This document shows, in pieces, positions 36,691 through 46,200 of a stretch of 55,683 nt of DNA (positions within the stretch are counted from its first letter, which is position 1; every line of letters starts with the position of its first letter). The position numbers and the translations under genes are program-made. Under the pieces are notes generated by a model. The model was not told the origin of the DNA. It made no database searches and worked only from the letters and a program-made list of their open reading frames with translations. Origin of the DNA: a virus; the IMG/VR virus record IMGVR_UViG_3300027970_000033, positions 1 through 55,683 of that record; one strand, 5' to 3'.

Positions 36691-37707
36691 ATGATCGTTA
36701 GGAGCTTGAATCTTATCGCCCCAGATATCAACAATACAGTATATAACATATCAGTAAACAATTCTGGAACCATGGTTATTGCTCAAAATATAGATCCAAA
36801 TGCTATTGGAGTTATGTGTATTGCTCTGAGCGAAAAATATACTTTGAGATTAACAGATACTGGAAATGTTGAACTTGTTGATAAAGAGTTTATTGTAAGC
36901 CCTGAATATGTGCCACTGTGGTTTTATTCCCCAAATGGCACAACATTTAAGGTTACAGCAAGCGATACTGGGACATTAGTTATAGCACAAGACACCTATA
37001 CGAGACAATCAGGTACTCCATTTTACGCAATATATTGTAGATTTTTATCCAAAATTACAGATGATTTATATCTTGAATGGACTCTAGAAGACACTTTTAA
37101 AAATCTAGAGTCTATTTTTTTAGATATTCTTCCTCGGTTTGAATGGCCTAAATTTGCTTTATATAACTATTCTACTCAAGCGATTGGAATGGTTGCGGCA
37201 GATGGCTCTGTTGTTTCGTATGGAAAATATTTAATAGATTTAACTTTAGAAGAATTAGATATTTTTGCTGGTCTTATGGCAACTGAATGGCTAAGCAGAC
37301 AAATTTTAACTGTTAATTTAACAAGAATGAAGTATTCGTCGAAAGATTTTCAGTTTACTTCTCAAGCAAATCACATTGATAAGCTTATTGCTGTTAAAAA
37401 ATATTTTGAACAAGATAATAAAAAAATGCAAAGAATGTATCAGCGTAGAACTATAAACGCCAATACTGGAAAAGTTCAAACAAATTATGCAGGCTTGGCA
37501 GCTTCAGCGATAACAGAAAGATGGCGTCTTGCATATTCTGGTACTGGATATATTTATGGTTCTGCAGTAATTGGTGGGGCATGGTGGACTGAGGATATTA
37601 GTTCTATATATGGTGGTTACTCTATTGGAGATCCGTACACCGAAGCCTACTTATCAGCACTTGGAGGCTCAAGCCCACTTATTAATCCTAGGGATGTAAT
37701 TGTATGA
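36691..37707 (+). CDS. Putative head-tail connector or neck protein
   Basis: 338 residues: N-terminal beta part (MIVRSLNLIAPDINNTVYNI and two similar TGTLVIAQ repeats), then a helical part (DILPRFEWPKFALYN, LATEWLSRQILTVN). Not a known enzyme. AGGGGG fits ATG 36691 better than 36688. Next gene overlaps by 4 bases. Role from position. Confidence 0.6.
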   Translation: MIVRSLNLIAPDINNTVYNISVNNSGTMVIAQNIDPNAIGVMCIALSEKYTLRLTDTGNVELVDKEFIVSPEYVPLWFYSPNGTTFKVTASDTGTLVIAQDTYTRQSGTPFYAIYCRFLSKITDDLYLEWTLEDTFKNLESIFLDILPRFEWPKFALYNYSTQAIGMVAADGSVVSYGKYLIDLTLEELDIFAGLMATEWLSRQILTVNLTRMKYSSKDFQFTSQANHIDKLIAVKKYFEQDNKKMQRMYQRRTINANTGKVQTNYAGLAASAITERWRLAYSGTGYIYGSAVIGGAWWTEDISSIYGGYSIGDPYTEAYLSALGGSSPLINPRDVIV

Positions 37708-37994
37708 TAACTACAAAATATGGAAAAGAATTTTCACCACAAGATTGGGCCTTGTATCTAAAAAAAATAAAAAATGATGTTTTTAAATTATTACCTTTAA
37801 GAGAAGAAAATTTAGATTGGAAGAAGCATCTTCACACTATTTTAATTGAATTAAATGGCTTAAACTCATTGATAAATGAATATAAACTTATAGGAATTAT
37901 TTCTAAATTAGAAGCCCTCTATCAATTAGAGGAGTTTTATTTATATAGGAAAACTATTTTTGAAGTACTATCTGCGCTCGATGGATTGGAGTGA
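37704..37994 (+). CDS. Unknown 96-residue helical neck-region protein
   Basis: Lys/Leu-rich helices, no recognised family; ATGA overlap with the gene upstream. Size and position suit a head-completion or adaptor protein. Confidence 0.6.
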   Translation: MITTKYGKEFSPQDWALYLKKIKNDVFKLLPLREENLDWKKHLHTILIELNGLNSLINEYKLIGIISKLEALYQLEEFYLYRKTIFEVLSALDGLE

Positions 37995-37998
37995 TTTT

Positions 37999-39279
37999 AT
38001 GCAAAAAATATATAATTTTTATAATTGCTTTGATACTATTCAAGGCAGGTTATATCGTCAAAACTCTCCATCAGGAATTGAATTAACAGCCTCTGCTTCT
38101 ACACAATTAGTTCCAGCTTCTTTGAGTGGAAATGGTCATTCTGTTTTTGCTACATTTAATGGGCAAAATGTAATTCCATTTCCAGCTGGAACCACTGTTT
38201 CTTTATCTGGTCTAACTAGCTATAGTGGAACTTATAGTGTAACAACCGCATCAATAACTGGTGGAGTTGCAACAATTGGTTGGAGTTCTAGTATTACAGG
38301 AGCTGCTTCGATAACAACTTCTACATTAATTAAATTTCAACCTGAAAATAAAATTATTTTATCTTCTGTTGCCACATTAACTGCTGGTATGTCTGTTGTT
38401 GCCTCGGGTTTAACAGCTTCTGTAACTATTTCTAGCATTTCTTCTTCTATAAATATGATAACTTTATCTCAAAATAATTTAGAAGGAATAATTGCGGGTC
38501 AATATTTATATTTTGGTAGAAATACTTTAATAAATACGAATACACCATTGGACTGTTTAAATGTATATAAAAGGAAAGTAGTTTCTTCAGGTCTAACAGG
38601 TGACCCAACAACTGATACGATAGTCCAAATTCAAAAATCTTTTGAGGAAGCTTTGGCGCAATCGCCGAGTTCTGAAGAAGTTGAAATTATTGAGGATCCG
38701 ACAAAACAACGTAGACTAGCATTAATTACTGAAAATACAAATCCAAAGTGGAACGAAGATATAAAAAATATATCAATACCTTTTTCTAATCAAATGGATG
38801 TTGGAAAGACAGTAGATTGGATACGGACTGGATATAAATATTTAGTTATGACCCAAAATTTAACCCAGAAGGCTTACTTTAGCGGAACTATACATCAATG
38901 TAATTTTCTTCTAAAATGGAAAGATAGTAATAATGTTGTCTATTCTCAGTATGTGGTTGTTAATGGACCAGGTGAAAAAGATAGCGATTATTTTAGACGA
39001 GATAGCATTATGATAGATAGACCAAGTTGGAGTATAGAGATATTTATTGGCAAAACATCAGCAACCCAACATCTTCTAAGATATAATAGGGTTATCTTAA
39101 ATGGTGTATCTTGGGAGATCGTTGTTATAAATAATATGGAAAATGAAAGCATATTAAGAATTGCTCTAGTGGAAAATTATATAAATAATAATGTCGACAA
39201 TGTTTCTGAGAGCCTAGCAGATAATTCTAATGAAAACGTTGCAGAATTACAATCTTTAATTTTGAATGACTTGAGCTAA
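37999..39279 (+). CDS. Neck/tail protein with inserted beta domain
   Basis: 426 residues. A short N-terminal part (MQKIYNFYNCFDTIQGRLYR), then a Ser/Thr-rich beta insertion (about 30-155, GTTVSLSGLTSYSGTYSVTT) like that of the decoration protein, then a mixed region with RRLALITENTNPKW. ATG at 37999 follows GGAG by 7 bases; the open frame begins earlier inside the previous gene. Role from position. Confidence 0.6.
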   Translation: MQKIYNFYNCFDTIQGRLYRQNSPSGIELTASASTQLVPASLSGNGHSVFATFNGQNVIPFPAGTTVSLSGLTSYSGTYSVTTASITGGVATIGWSSSITGAASITTSTLIKFQPENKIILSSVATLTAGMSVVASGLTASVTISSISSSINMITLSQNNLEGIIAGQYLYFGRNTLINTNTPLDCLNVYKRKVVSSGLTGDPTTDTIVQIQKSFEEALAQSPSSEEVEIIEDPTKQRRLALITENTNPKWNEDIKNISIPFSNQMDVGKTVDWIRTGYKYLVMTQNLTQKAYFSGTIHQCNFLLKWKDSNNVVYSQYVVVNGPGEKDSDYFRRDSIMIDRPSWSIEIFIGKTSATQHLLRYNRVILNGVSWEIVVINNMENESILRIALVENYINNNVDNVSESLADNSNENVAELQSLILNDLS

Positions 39280-39291
39280 AGGAGAGTTCCT

Positions 39292-39819
39292 ATGGGTATT
39301 TATAATGCAGATGGAACAAGACAAAGTACTGTAACTAGAAATAGTTTTCTAGATATTGGTGTAGACTTAAAGAGGGTTGTTAATAGAATTTTAAAAAATG
39401 ATACTTTAGTGAAATTATTATATTATAATAGTTCTAATGTTGATACTGAATCTAATTTAACAAATCAACAGAAAGTTGCAATGATAAATGATTACATAAA
39501 ATTGGTGCCTAAAATAACTAAAGATGATTTACTTAAAAGTTATTTAGTAATTAATATGGATCAATTTACTCCAATAAATGATGATTATAATTTTAAAAGT
39601 TTTATATTAAGTTTTGATATTATTTGTTCACCAGATGTATGGATTATGGATGATTATATGCTAAGACCATTTAAAATAATGCACGAACTAGATTCTATTT
39701 TTAATAATTCAAAACTAGACTCATTGGGGCCAATAACATTTTTAAGTTCTTCACAGCTTATAATAAATGAAGACTTGATGGGCTACAGTATGTTTTTTAG
39801 AGTAGTTAATTTTCAATAA
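39292..39819 (+). CDS. Putative tail completion protein (175 aa)
   Basis: MGIYNADGTRQSTVTRNSFL, then a mixed alpha/beta body with SFDIICSPDVWIMDDYMLRP. Not confidently matched. The order neck, this gene, unknown gene and tail tube fits a tail terminator or adaptor. Confidence 0.55.
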   Translation: MGIYNADGTRQSTVTRNSFLDIGVDLKRVVNRILKNDTLVKLLYYNSSNVDTESNLTNQQKVAMINDYIKLVPKITKDDLLKSYLVINMDQFTPINDDYNFKSFILSFDIICSPDVWIMDDYMLRPFKIMHELDSIFNNSKLDSLGPITFLSSSQLIINEDLMGYSMFFRVVNFQ

Positions 39820-39822
39820 TTT

Positions 39823-40524
39823 ATGAAAATTGATAATTTAAAATTGATGTCTGGGGTTCCAATATATATTGAAGAATTAGGCTTTAGTATAAATCAACCA
39901 AAAATAAAAGATATTGCACTACTTGGAGAAACACAATTTTATCAATCTTTATCTTATTTTTTAATTTCAAAAGATAAATTAAATATTGATGTTGAAATTA
40001 GCGATTTTGATTTATTTATGTATTTTATTAATCAAGAACAATCAATTCAAAAATCAATAGCTGATATTTTTACTCTAATTATTGATGGAATAGACTCAAT
40101 AAAATTTTATGATACATTTATTATTGTCAATGCATTCGGTCATGAATGTATAATTGACGAACCAAAATTTTTGATTATAAAAGAGAGCTTAATACAGATA
40201 TTCTGTCTACAATCTCAAGTTACTGGAGATTTAAATCCTGCAAATAAAAAAGCAAGAGAAATTGCCGAAAAATTAAGAAAAAGAAAAGAGCGTCTCGCGG
40301 GCGCAGAGTCACAAAAAAATTCGGATATTTTTTCTCACCTTATCTCAACACTTACAATAGGTACTAATAATTTAAGTATTGAAGATTGTCTTGGGTTAAC
40401 TATTTATCAAATACATAATTTGATAAAAAGATATACTCTATATGAGCAATATAATATGCAAATACAGGCCCTATTACAAGGGGCAAAGGATATAGAGCTA
40501 GTTGAGTGGACAAAACAATTTTAA
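39823..40524 (+). CDS. Unknown 233-residue protein
   Basis: Starts 3 bases after the gene upstream without a clear ribosome site, so it may rely on coupled translation. It has a basic helix (AREIAEKLRKRKERLAG) in the middle. Function unknown; precedes the tail tube gene. Confidence 0.6.
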   Translation: MKIDNLKLMSGVPIYIEELGFSINQPKIKDIALLGETQFYQSLSYFLISKDKLNIDVEISDFDLFMYFINQEQSIQKSIADIFTLIIDGIDSIKFYDTFIIVNAFGHECIIDEPKFLIIKESLIQIFCLQSQVTGDLNPANKKAREIAEKLRKRKERLAGAESQKNSDIFSHLISTLTIGTNNLSIEDCLGLTIYQIHNLIKRYTLYEQYNMQIQALLQGAKDIELVEWTKQF

Positions 40525-40540
40525 TTAGGAGGAATAACAA

Positions 40541-41389
40541 ATGAAGTTTGGTGTTCGCGAAATTACTGATGTTACTTTTAAAGCAACTCAAGCAGACCAA
40601 AAATTAGGTTCTGTAACTTATGGTCAATATGACCCAATTCTTTTCTTTGATTCAGCTAAGACAGCTACAATGGAACAAACAGTAGCTACTGTATATGCAC
40701 AAGGTGGTCGCGGTAATCCTCGTCTACTTGCTTGGGATGGCGATAAAACTGTAACTTTTATGTTTGAAGATGCGCTTATGTCACGTGCAAGCTTTGCAGG
40801 TTTGGCTGGTTCTGGATTAGTAACTAATCAAACTATTCAAATTCATTTAAGTGAAAAGGCTGTTAACTCAGTAAGTGGTACACTTTCTATTATTACAATT
40901 CCTAGTATCAATGGCTCATTGACAAATACAACTTCAGCATTTATTAAAATTTTAAACCTTGACTCTCAAGGCGATATTTCAAGTATTGTTCCTACAAGTG
41001 TACCATTAGCTGTTTCAAAAGCTAATAGCACTGTTTCTACTGTTTTAATTACAGCATCAACTAATTCAATTTCTTCTTCTGTAATTGTTGACTTTTATGT
41101 GGGTCAAACAGGTACTCGTAACACTATCGAGGCTGGTAGTTTTGCTGGATATTATTACATTGAAGCAAATACTCTTTTCCGCGGTACTGATGGTAAAGAT
41201 TATCCTGCTCAATTCACAATTCCAAAAGGTAAAGTTCAATCTAACTTTACATTTACTATGGCGCCTACTGGAGACCCATCGACATTTACATTTAATATTG
41301 ATGCTCTTCCAGCACCAACTAGATTTGATTCTACTAAAGATGTATTATTTACACTTGAAATTTCTGATTCAAGTTCAGATATTATTTAA
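40541..41389 (+). CDS. Major tail tube protein
   Basis: 282 residues, beta-rich, with DVTFKATQADQKLGSVTYGQ at the start, Ser/Thr-rich Ig-like middle and an adjacent strong terminator. Strong AGGAGG. With the tape measure and no sheath gene it supports a non-contractile tail. Tube identity is from position and composition. Confidence 0.72.
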   Translation: MKFGVREITDVTFKATQADQKLGSVTYGQYDPILFFDSAKTATMEQTVATVYAQGGRGNPRLLAWDGDKTVTFMFEDALMSRASFAGLAGSGLVTNQTIQIHLSEKAVNSVSGTLSIITIPSINGSLTNTTSAFIKILNLDSQGDISSIVPTSVPLAVSKANSTVSTVLITASTNSISSSVIVDFYVGQTGTRNTIEAGSFAGYYYIEANTLFRGTDGKDYPAQFTIPKGKVQSNFTFTMAPTGDPSTFTFNIDALPAPTRFDSTKDVLFTLEISDSSSDII

Positions 41390-41395
41390 TAAATT

Positions 41396-41419
41396 AGGAG
41401 CCTACGGGCTCCTTTTTTT
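41396..41419 (+). terminator. Terminator after the tail tube gene
   Basis: AGGAGCC-TAC-GGGCTCCT followed by TTTTTT. Confidence 0.93.
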
Positions 41420-41420
41420 A

Positions 41421-41449
41421 TTGACAAATTTAATTATATATGATATAAT
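41421..41449 (+). promoter_or_regulatory. Promoter of the tail-assembly genes
   Basis: TTGACA (41421-41426), 17 bp, extended TGA-TATAAT (41444-41449). Confidence 0.95.
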
Positions 41450-41469
41450 AGAGAAAAAGGAGAGATACT

Positions 41470-41952
41470 ATGCCAAAATTTGAAGAGTTTAATTTAAGTC
41501 CTAGCTCTGAAGTTAAAGAAATTGAATTTAATGGTATTAAAATTGAAGTAAAGCAATATTTGCCAGTTGAGACAAAAGCTGGAGTCGTTAATTTGTCTGT
41601 GCGTGGCGCCCTAGTAAATGGGACTATTGATGAGGTTTTAAGTAGTGCATATTTTCATATGTTTTTAATTGAAAATTATACGAATATTAGCTTTGACGAA
41701 GGTGAAGTTTCTGATATTTTAGAAAATTTTGATAAGATATTTACTAGTGGATTACTTGATGCTATCATTGATGCAATTCCTAGAGAAGAATATAACTATC
41801 TTTTAGATACTGTAAATGTGTTCAAAGATCAAGTTATTGCATACTCAGCATCTTTTGCCTCAGCAATGAGCAATACTTCTGAAATTGCACAATTAATGGC
41901 CACAACTTCTGCCCCTAAGCCTAGTACTCGCAGTAGAAAAAAGACTAACTAA
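41470..41952 (+). CDS. Putative tail assembly chaperone (160 aa)
   Basis: Helical protein between tail tube and tape measure with a Ser/Lys-rich end. A long -1 frameshift product, often made in this position, is not apparent: a slippery A-AAA-AAG near the end leads to an immediate stop. A hairpin terminator follows. Confidence 0.6.
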   Translation: MPKFEEFNLSPSSEVKEIEFNGIKIEVKQYLPVETKAGVVNLSVRGALVNGTIDEVLSSAYFHMFLIENYTNISFDEGEVSDILENFDKIFTSGLLDAIIDAIPREEYNYLLDTVNVFKDQVIAYSASFASAMSNTSEIAQLMATTSAPKPSTRSRKKTN

Positions 41953-41968
41953 ATATAATAATATTCTT

Positions 41969-42002
41969 GCCCTCTTGTTTAAATAACAAGAGGGCTTTTT
42001 TT
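41969..42002 (+). terminator. Terminator after the chaperone gene
   Basis: Perfect 11-bp stem GCCCTCTTGTT/AACAAGAGGGC with a five-base loop and seven T. No promoter follows, so the genes downstream need read-through. Confidence 0.95.
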
Positions 42003-42020
42003 ATTAGGGGAGTGATTTAT

Positions 42021-43259
42021 ATGGCAGAGGAAAATACTATTATAATTGATAAATTTAAAAATAATAAGTATGGCTATTTAAAAGCTGGTAATACAGATGA
42101 AAATAAAATTACATCTTTTAGTGTAAGTAATAAAAATTATACAGTAAGCTATGAAGAAATAGAAAAAATATATAAGGCAGTTGCAGAAGATTTAAAGAAA
42201 GAAACCTTTGAAAAATTAGGACTAACAGAAGGTGATGATATAAATAATATAGCTAAAGACATAAACGAAACTTATGCAGATATGGTAAATAAAATTCCAC
42301 AAATACAACGATTACCAGAATTAATTGATATAGCTAAAAGTGTTAAAAATTTTGAGCAAGCCCAAGGTGAGATGAAAAAGGGCCTAACAGGAAAATTGAA
42401 AGATAGTATTACTAATGATCCCAATATTTCAAGTTTAATAGGAGGTTATGATTCCTTTATAACGAGTATTAATGAAGCAATGTCAAAAGGAAAGTTTGAA
42501 GATATGAAAACTTTAATTGATTCAACATATAGGGTTATTAGTAAGGAAGGGAATTTAAAATGGGAAAAAGAAGTTGGAAACCTTTCAGGAGCAATTGGTG
42601 AAGGCTTAGTTTTTTCGATTATTTCAGATATTGATAAACAAACTGAGGATATAATACAAGGAAAGACTAGAGAATATAAAGGACAACGGGCGCTTGGATT
42701 AGATACTATTTATGATAGTTATAGTGGAAAATGGACAAAGCAGGGTAAGGGCGACGTAAGATTATTAATAAAAGTTAAAGGTAGTGATGTTTTATTAGAT
42801 TTCTCTATGAAAACAACAATGCAAGATAAACCCAGTACATTTAAAGCTGCAAAAGAACTATCTCTGCAGCAAATACAAGTTGGAGATGATTTTAAAGTCG
42901 ATATAAAACAATTGGCCGCGGCAAGTTTATATACAGGAAAAGGCTCTGATGGATTATTATTTAGAAAATTTATTGCATCCTTATTAGCAAGTTATGCTTT
43001 TGGTGGATATTTTAATAGAGCTTTAAACATAATTTATTTTATGAAAACTGGGGGAGGTGGCACAGGACCACCTACTGGAAAAGTTGTTTTTAGATTCTTT
43101 TTTCAATATTTTGAAGAAATTGTTGCGCAAGGTAAGGGTTCTTATCCAAATTTAAGTTTTAATAAATTTTTGCAAAAATCTAATAGCTTAACCAATCTTA
43201 TTGTTGAGGCAAAAAAATTAAATACCATTAGTATAAATATTACAGGAAAATTCTTATAG
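42021..43259 (+). CDS. Unknown 412-residue tail-region protein
   Basis: No family recognised. Lys/Ile-rich, possible hydrophobic segment FIASLLASYAFGGYFNRALN and a TGGGGTGPPTG linker. The frame opens at 41967, but GGGGAG suits ATG 42021. Its place before the tape measure suggests tail assembly. Confidence 0.6.
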   Translation: MAEENTIIIDKFKNNKYGYLKAGNTDENKITSFSVSNKNYTVSYEEIEKIYKAVAEDLKKETFEKLGLTEGDDINNIAKDINETYADMVNKIPQIQRLPELIDIAKSVKNFEQAQGEMKKGLTGKLKDSITNDPNISSLIGGYDSFITSINEAMSKGKFEDMKTLIDSTYRVISKEGNLKWEKEVGNLSGAIGEGLVFSIISDIDKQTEDIIQGKTREYKGQRALGLDTIYDSYSGKWTKQGKGDVRLLIKVKGSDVLLDFSMKTTMQDKPSTFKAAKELSLQQIQVGDDFKVDIKQLAAASLYTGKGSDGLLFRKFIASLLASYAFGGYFNRALNIIYFMKTGGGGTGPPTGKVVFRFFFQYFEEIVAQGKGSYPNLSFNKFLQKSNSLTNLIVEAKKLNTISINITGKFL

Positions 43260-43276
43260 ATAAAAGGGGGATATAG

Positions 43277-46200
43277 ATGGCTAGACATAATGTTACAATT
43301 ACATATAATTCTGATATTCGTGGTTTACAATCAGCTGAGACAGAATTAAAGCGCTTAGAAAAAATGATTGATCAGATTGAGGCAGATCCTATAAATCTTG
43401 CGGGCAATACTCCAGAACAATTAAATCTTTTGAAAAAGCAGCTTATGGATTTGCGAGTTGCAATGGGTAGATTTAAGAATGGAGCACAAGAAGCCTTTCG
43501 CGATTATAATGCTGATACTGACGTAGCAAATAGGCAAATGAAAAAGCTTACTGCCGAACACAGAAAGCTAACAGAAGAATTGAAGGCGCAAGCTCGCGCC
43601 CAAGATGTTTTAAATAAAAAAGAAGATCAGCGCTATACTCTTATAAGTAGAACTCGTAGGGCATTAGGGCAGTCATTTTTAGAGGCTCCGCTTTATAGTG
43701 CATCCTTTGCTTTAATGGCTGGTATTGGGGCAGCCATTCAACAATTCATTGAATTTGATAAAGTATTGACTCGTATTGGAATTGTATCTGAGCGAAGCGC
43801 TGAGAGCATGAAAATTTTTAAAGAAATGGCTATAGAGACAGGTAGATCGCTTGGAACAACTGGGAAGGCTTTCGCAGAAGCTTCTTTGATCTTTATTCAA
43901 CAAGGTGGATTGGCTGCTGATAATGCTGCTGCACTTGCTGAGGCATCAATTAAATTGGCCAATATTACTGGTGCTCGCGCAGAAGATACATCTGACTATA
44001 TTACAGCTATTGCGAATTCGTTTAATATGCTAGAAACTGATGGTGCTCGTGCTGGTGAGCGAATTGTAGATATGCTTGCTGAGTTAGATGCAGCAACTGG
44101 TACAAGCGCTGATGAAATTGCGAATGCTTTTAAAAAGTCCGCTTCATCTTTTGCGGTTTCTGGATTTAGCCCTGAACAATCAGCCGCAATGCTTGCTGTA
44201 ATATCTGAAACAACTCGACAAGCACCAGAGCTTATTGGTACAGGTATGAAAACGCTTATTGGTAATCTAGCAGAAGTTCGAGTTGGTAGTAAAGAATTTG
44301 AAGGTATAACTAATAAACTCCAAGATTTAACAAAGCAATTTGGCATTTCTTTTAGTTTGATTGATGAATATACTGGGGACGTTAAAGATGTTCAAACACT
44401 CCTTGGTGAAGTTGCTGAAATATATAATACTGTAAATAGTAATGCAGCAAAAAATGCTTTAATTGAGGCTATAGCTGGAAAAGAGCAGCGAGACAGATTT
44501 ATTGCTTTAGTGGAGAATTGGGATAGAGTTGCAGAGGTAACAGATATAGCAACAAATTCAACAGGTGCAGCTCAGCGTGCTAATGAAAGATATTTAGACT
44601 CTATTGGAGCAAAATTAGAGCAATTAAAGGCTGATTTTGAAGGTCTTGTAAATGAATTAATAAGTTCTGATTTATTTAAAGATCTAATTGATGGAACTTC
44701 TGCATTGATTAGAAATTTTACAACTTTAATTGAAAAAGGTAATGCTTTTTCTAATATTTTGGGACAAATCGCTGCAATTCTTGTTCCCCTAGCCTCTATG
44801 AAAATATTAGGTGGATTAGGTGGCGTTGGTGCTGCAATTCTTGCATCAACAGCTGCAACTGGAGGAATTACAGGGGCATTGAAAAGTTCTTTAAAAACTG
44901 CTGGACTTTCAAGCAGTTTTAAAGAAGGATATGGAATTTTGGGTGGCGGAGTTTATGCCAGCGCAACTGCAGGACAAAGAGAAGCAATGGAAAGAGCTGG
45001 TGGGTATGATAAACTCACTGATGAAGAAAAAAAGGCCATTAGAGGTCGCCAACTTGCACGAGGTGCAGGAGGAGGTATTTTAGGTACTGCATTAGCAGTA
45101 CCTAATATTGCAGCTGCTGTTACAAATGAAAATTTAACAACAGGTGAAAAAACAGTCAGTATCATTGGTTCATTATTGCCAGCTATTGGCGCATTATTTG
45201 GTCCTATAGGAATGTTGGTTGGTCTTTTAGGTTCCTTGACCTTATCTTTTTTTAGTGTAAATAAAGAAGCTGCTCAAGTTAGATCTGATATGGATAAAAT
45301 GAGAACTTCAATCAATGAAGCTTTTGAAACTAGCGGAAGTCAAATTGAAGAGCTTGTAAATATAATAACTAGACCAGGTATTGAAAAAGATAGTTATGCT
45401 TATGTAGAGGCATCAAATAAATTAGCTGAAATATTACCCGAAATTGCAATAGGTCAAGATGCTTATGGTAATGCAATAATAAGGGATACTGAATATATAA
45501 CAAAATTAGTTGAATTAAAGAATAAGGAATTAGAAATAGAAAAAGAGCGAGAGGCACTGAAGCTTCCTGAGTTGATTGAAACAGCTCAACAGTTACAAGC
45601 AAAAGCAGCAAAAGAGGCTGAGGGAGAGTATAAAATAAACCTTGGTACTGGTGTATCTCCTTCACAATTAACTGATAATATTGGTACAGTGAATCGTATT
45701 ACAGGGCGCGGTGGTGGCACTGAGGTAACCTTCAATAATGAAGAGCTACTTTCTGGCATATATAGAACTTCTCAAGCTTATGCACTCATGTCTGAAGCAG
45801 CTAGAGCATCTTTGGATGAGCAGGCCAATAGCATGAAAGATAATGCTTTAAAGGCTGAGATGCATGGTTTACAAATTCAGAAATATGGAGAAAGACTTTT
45901 AAATTTTTATATTGATGCAGATAGAGCTTTAGATCCAGATAAATTAGCTGATACACAGCGTGGTCTTCAGGCAATAATCTCTGGAAATGAAGATATAATT
46001 TTAGATACTGGTGAAAGTGCTAAAGAAAGACTTGCCTCAATTTTAGAATTAGACATAGGTGAGCAGGATGAGGCATATTTACAATTTTACAAAGATTTTG
46101 GTGAGGGCTTAGCGAGCACTGGAGAAAAGCTTTCTACCCAAGAACAATTTATTAGAGATTTAACAAGTGGATACTCTTCAATTTTTAAACAATTTATGGG

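Noticed and set aside
41925-41955. A-AAA-AAG slippery site for a chaperone frameshift
   Set aside because: The -1 frame meets a stop after one codon, so no extended chaperone is made.
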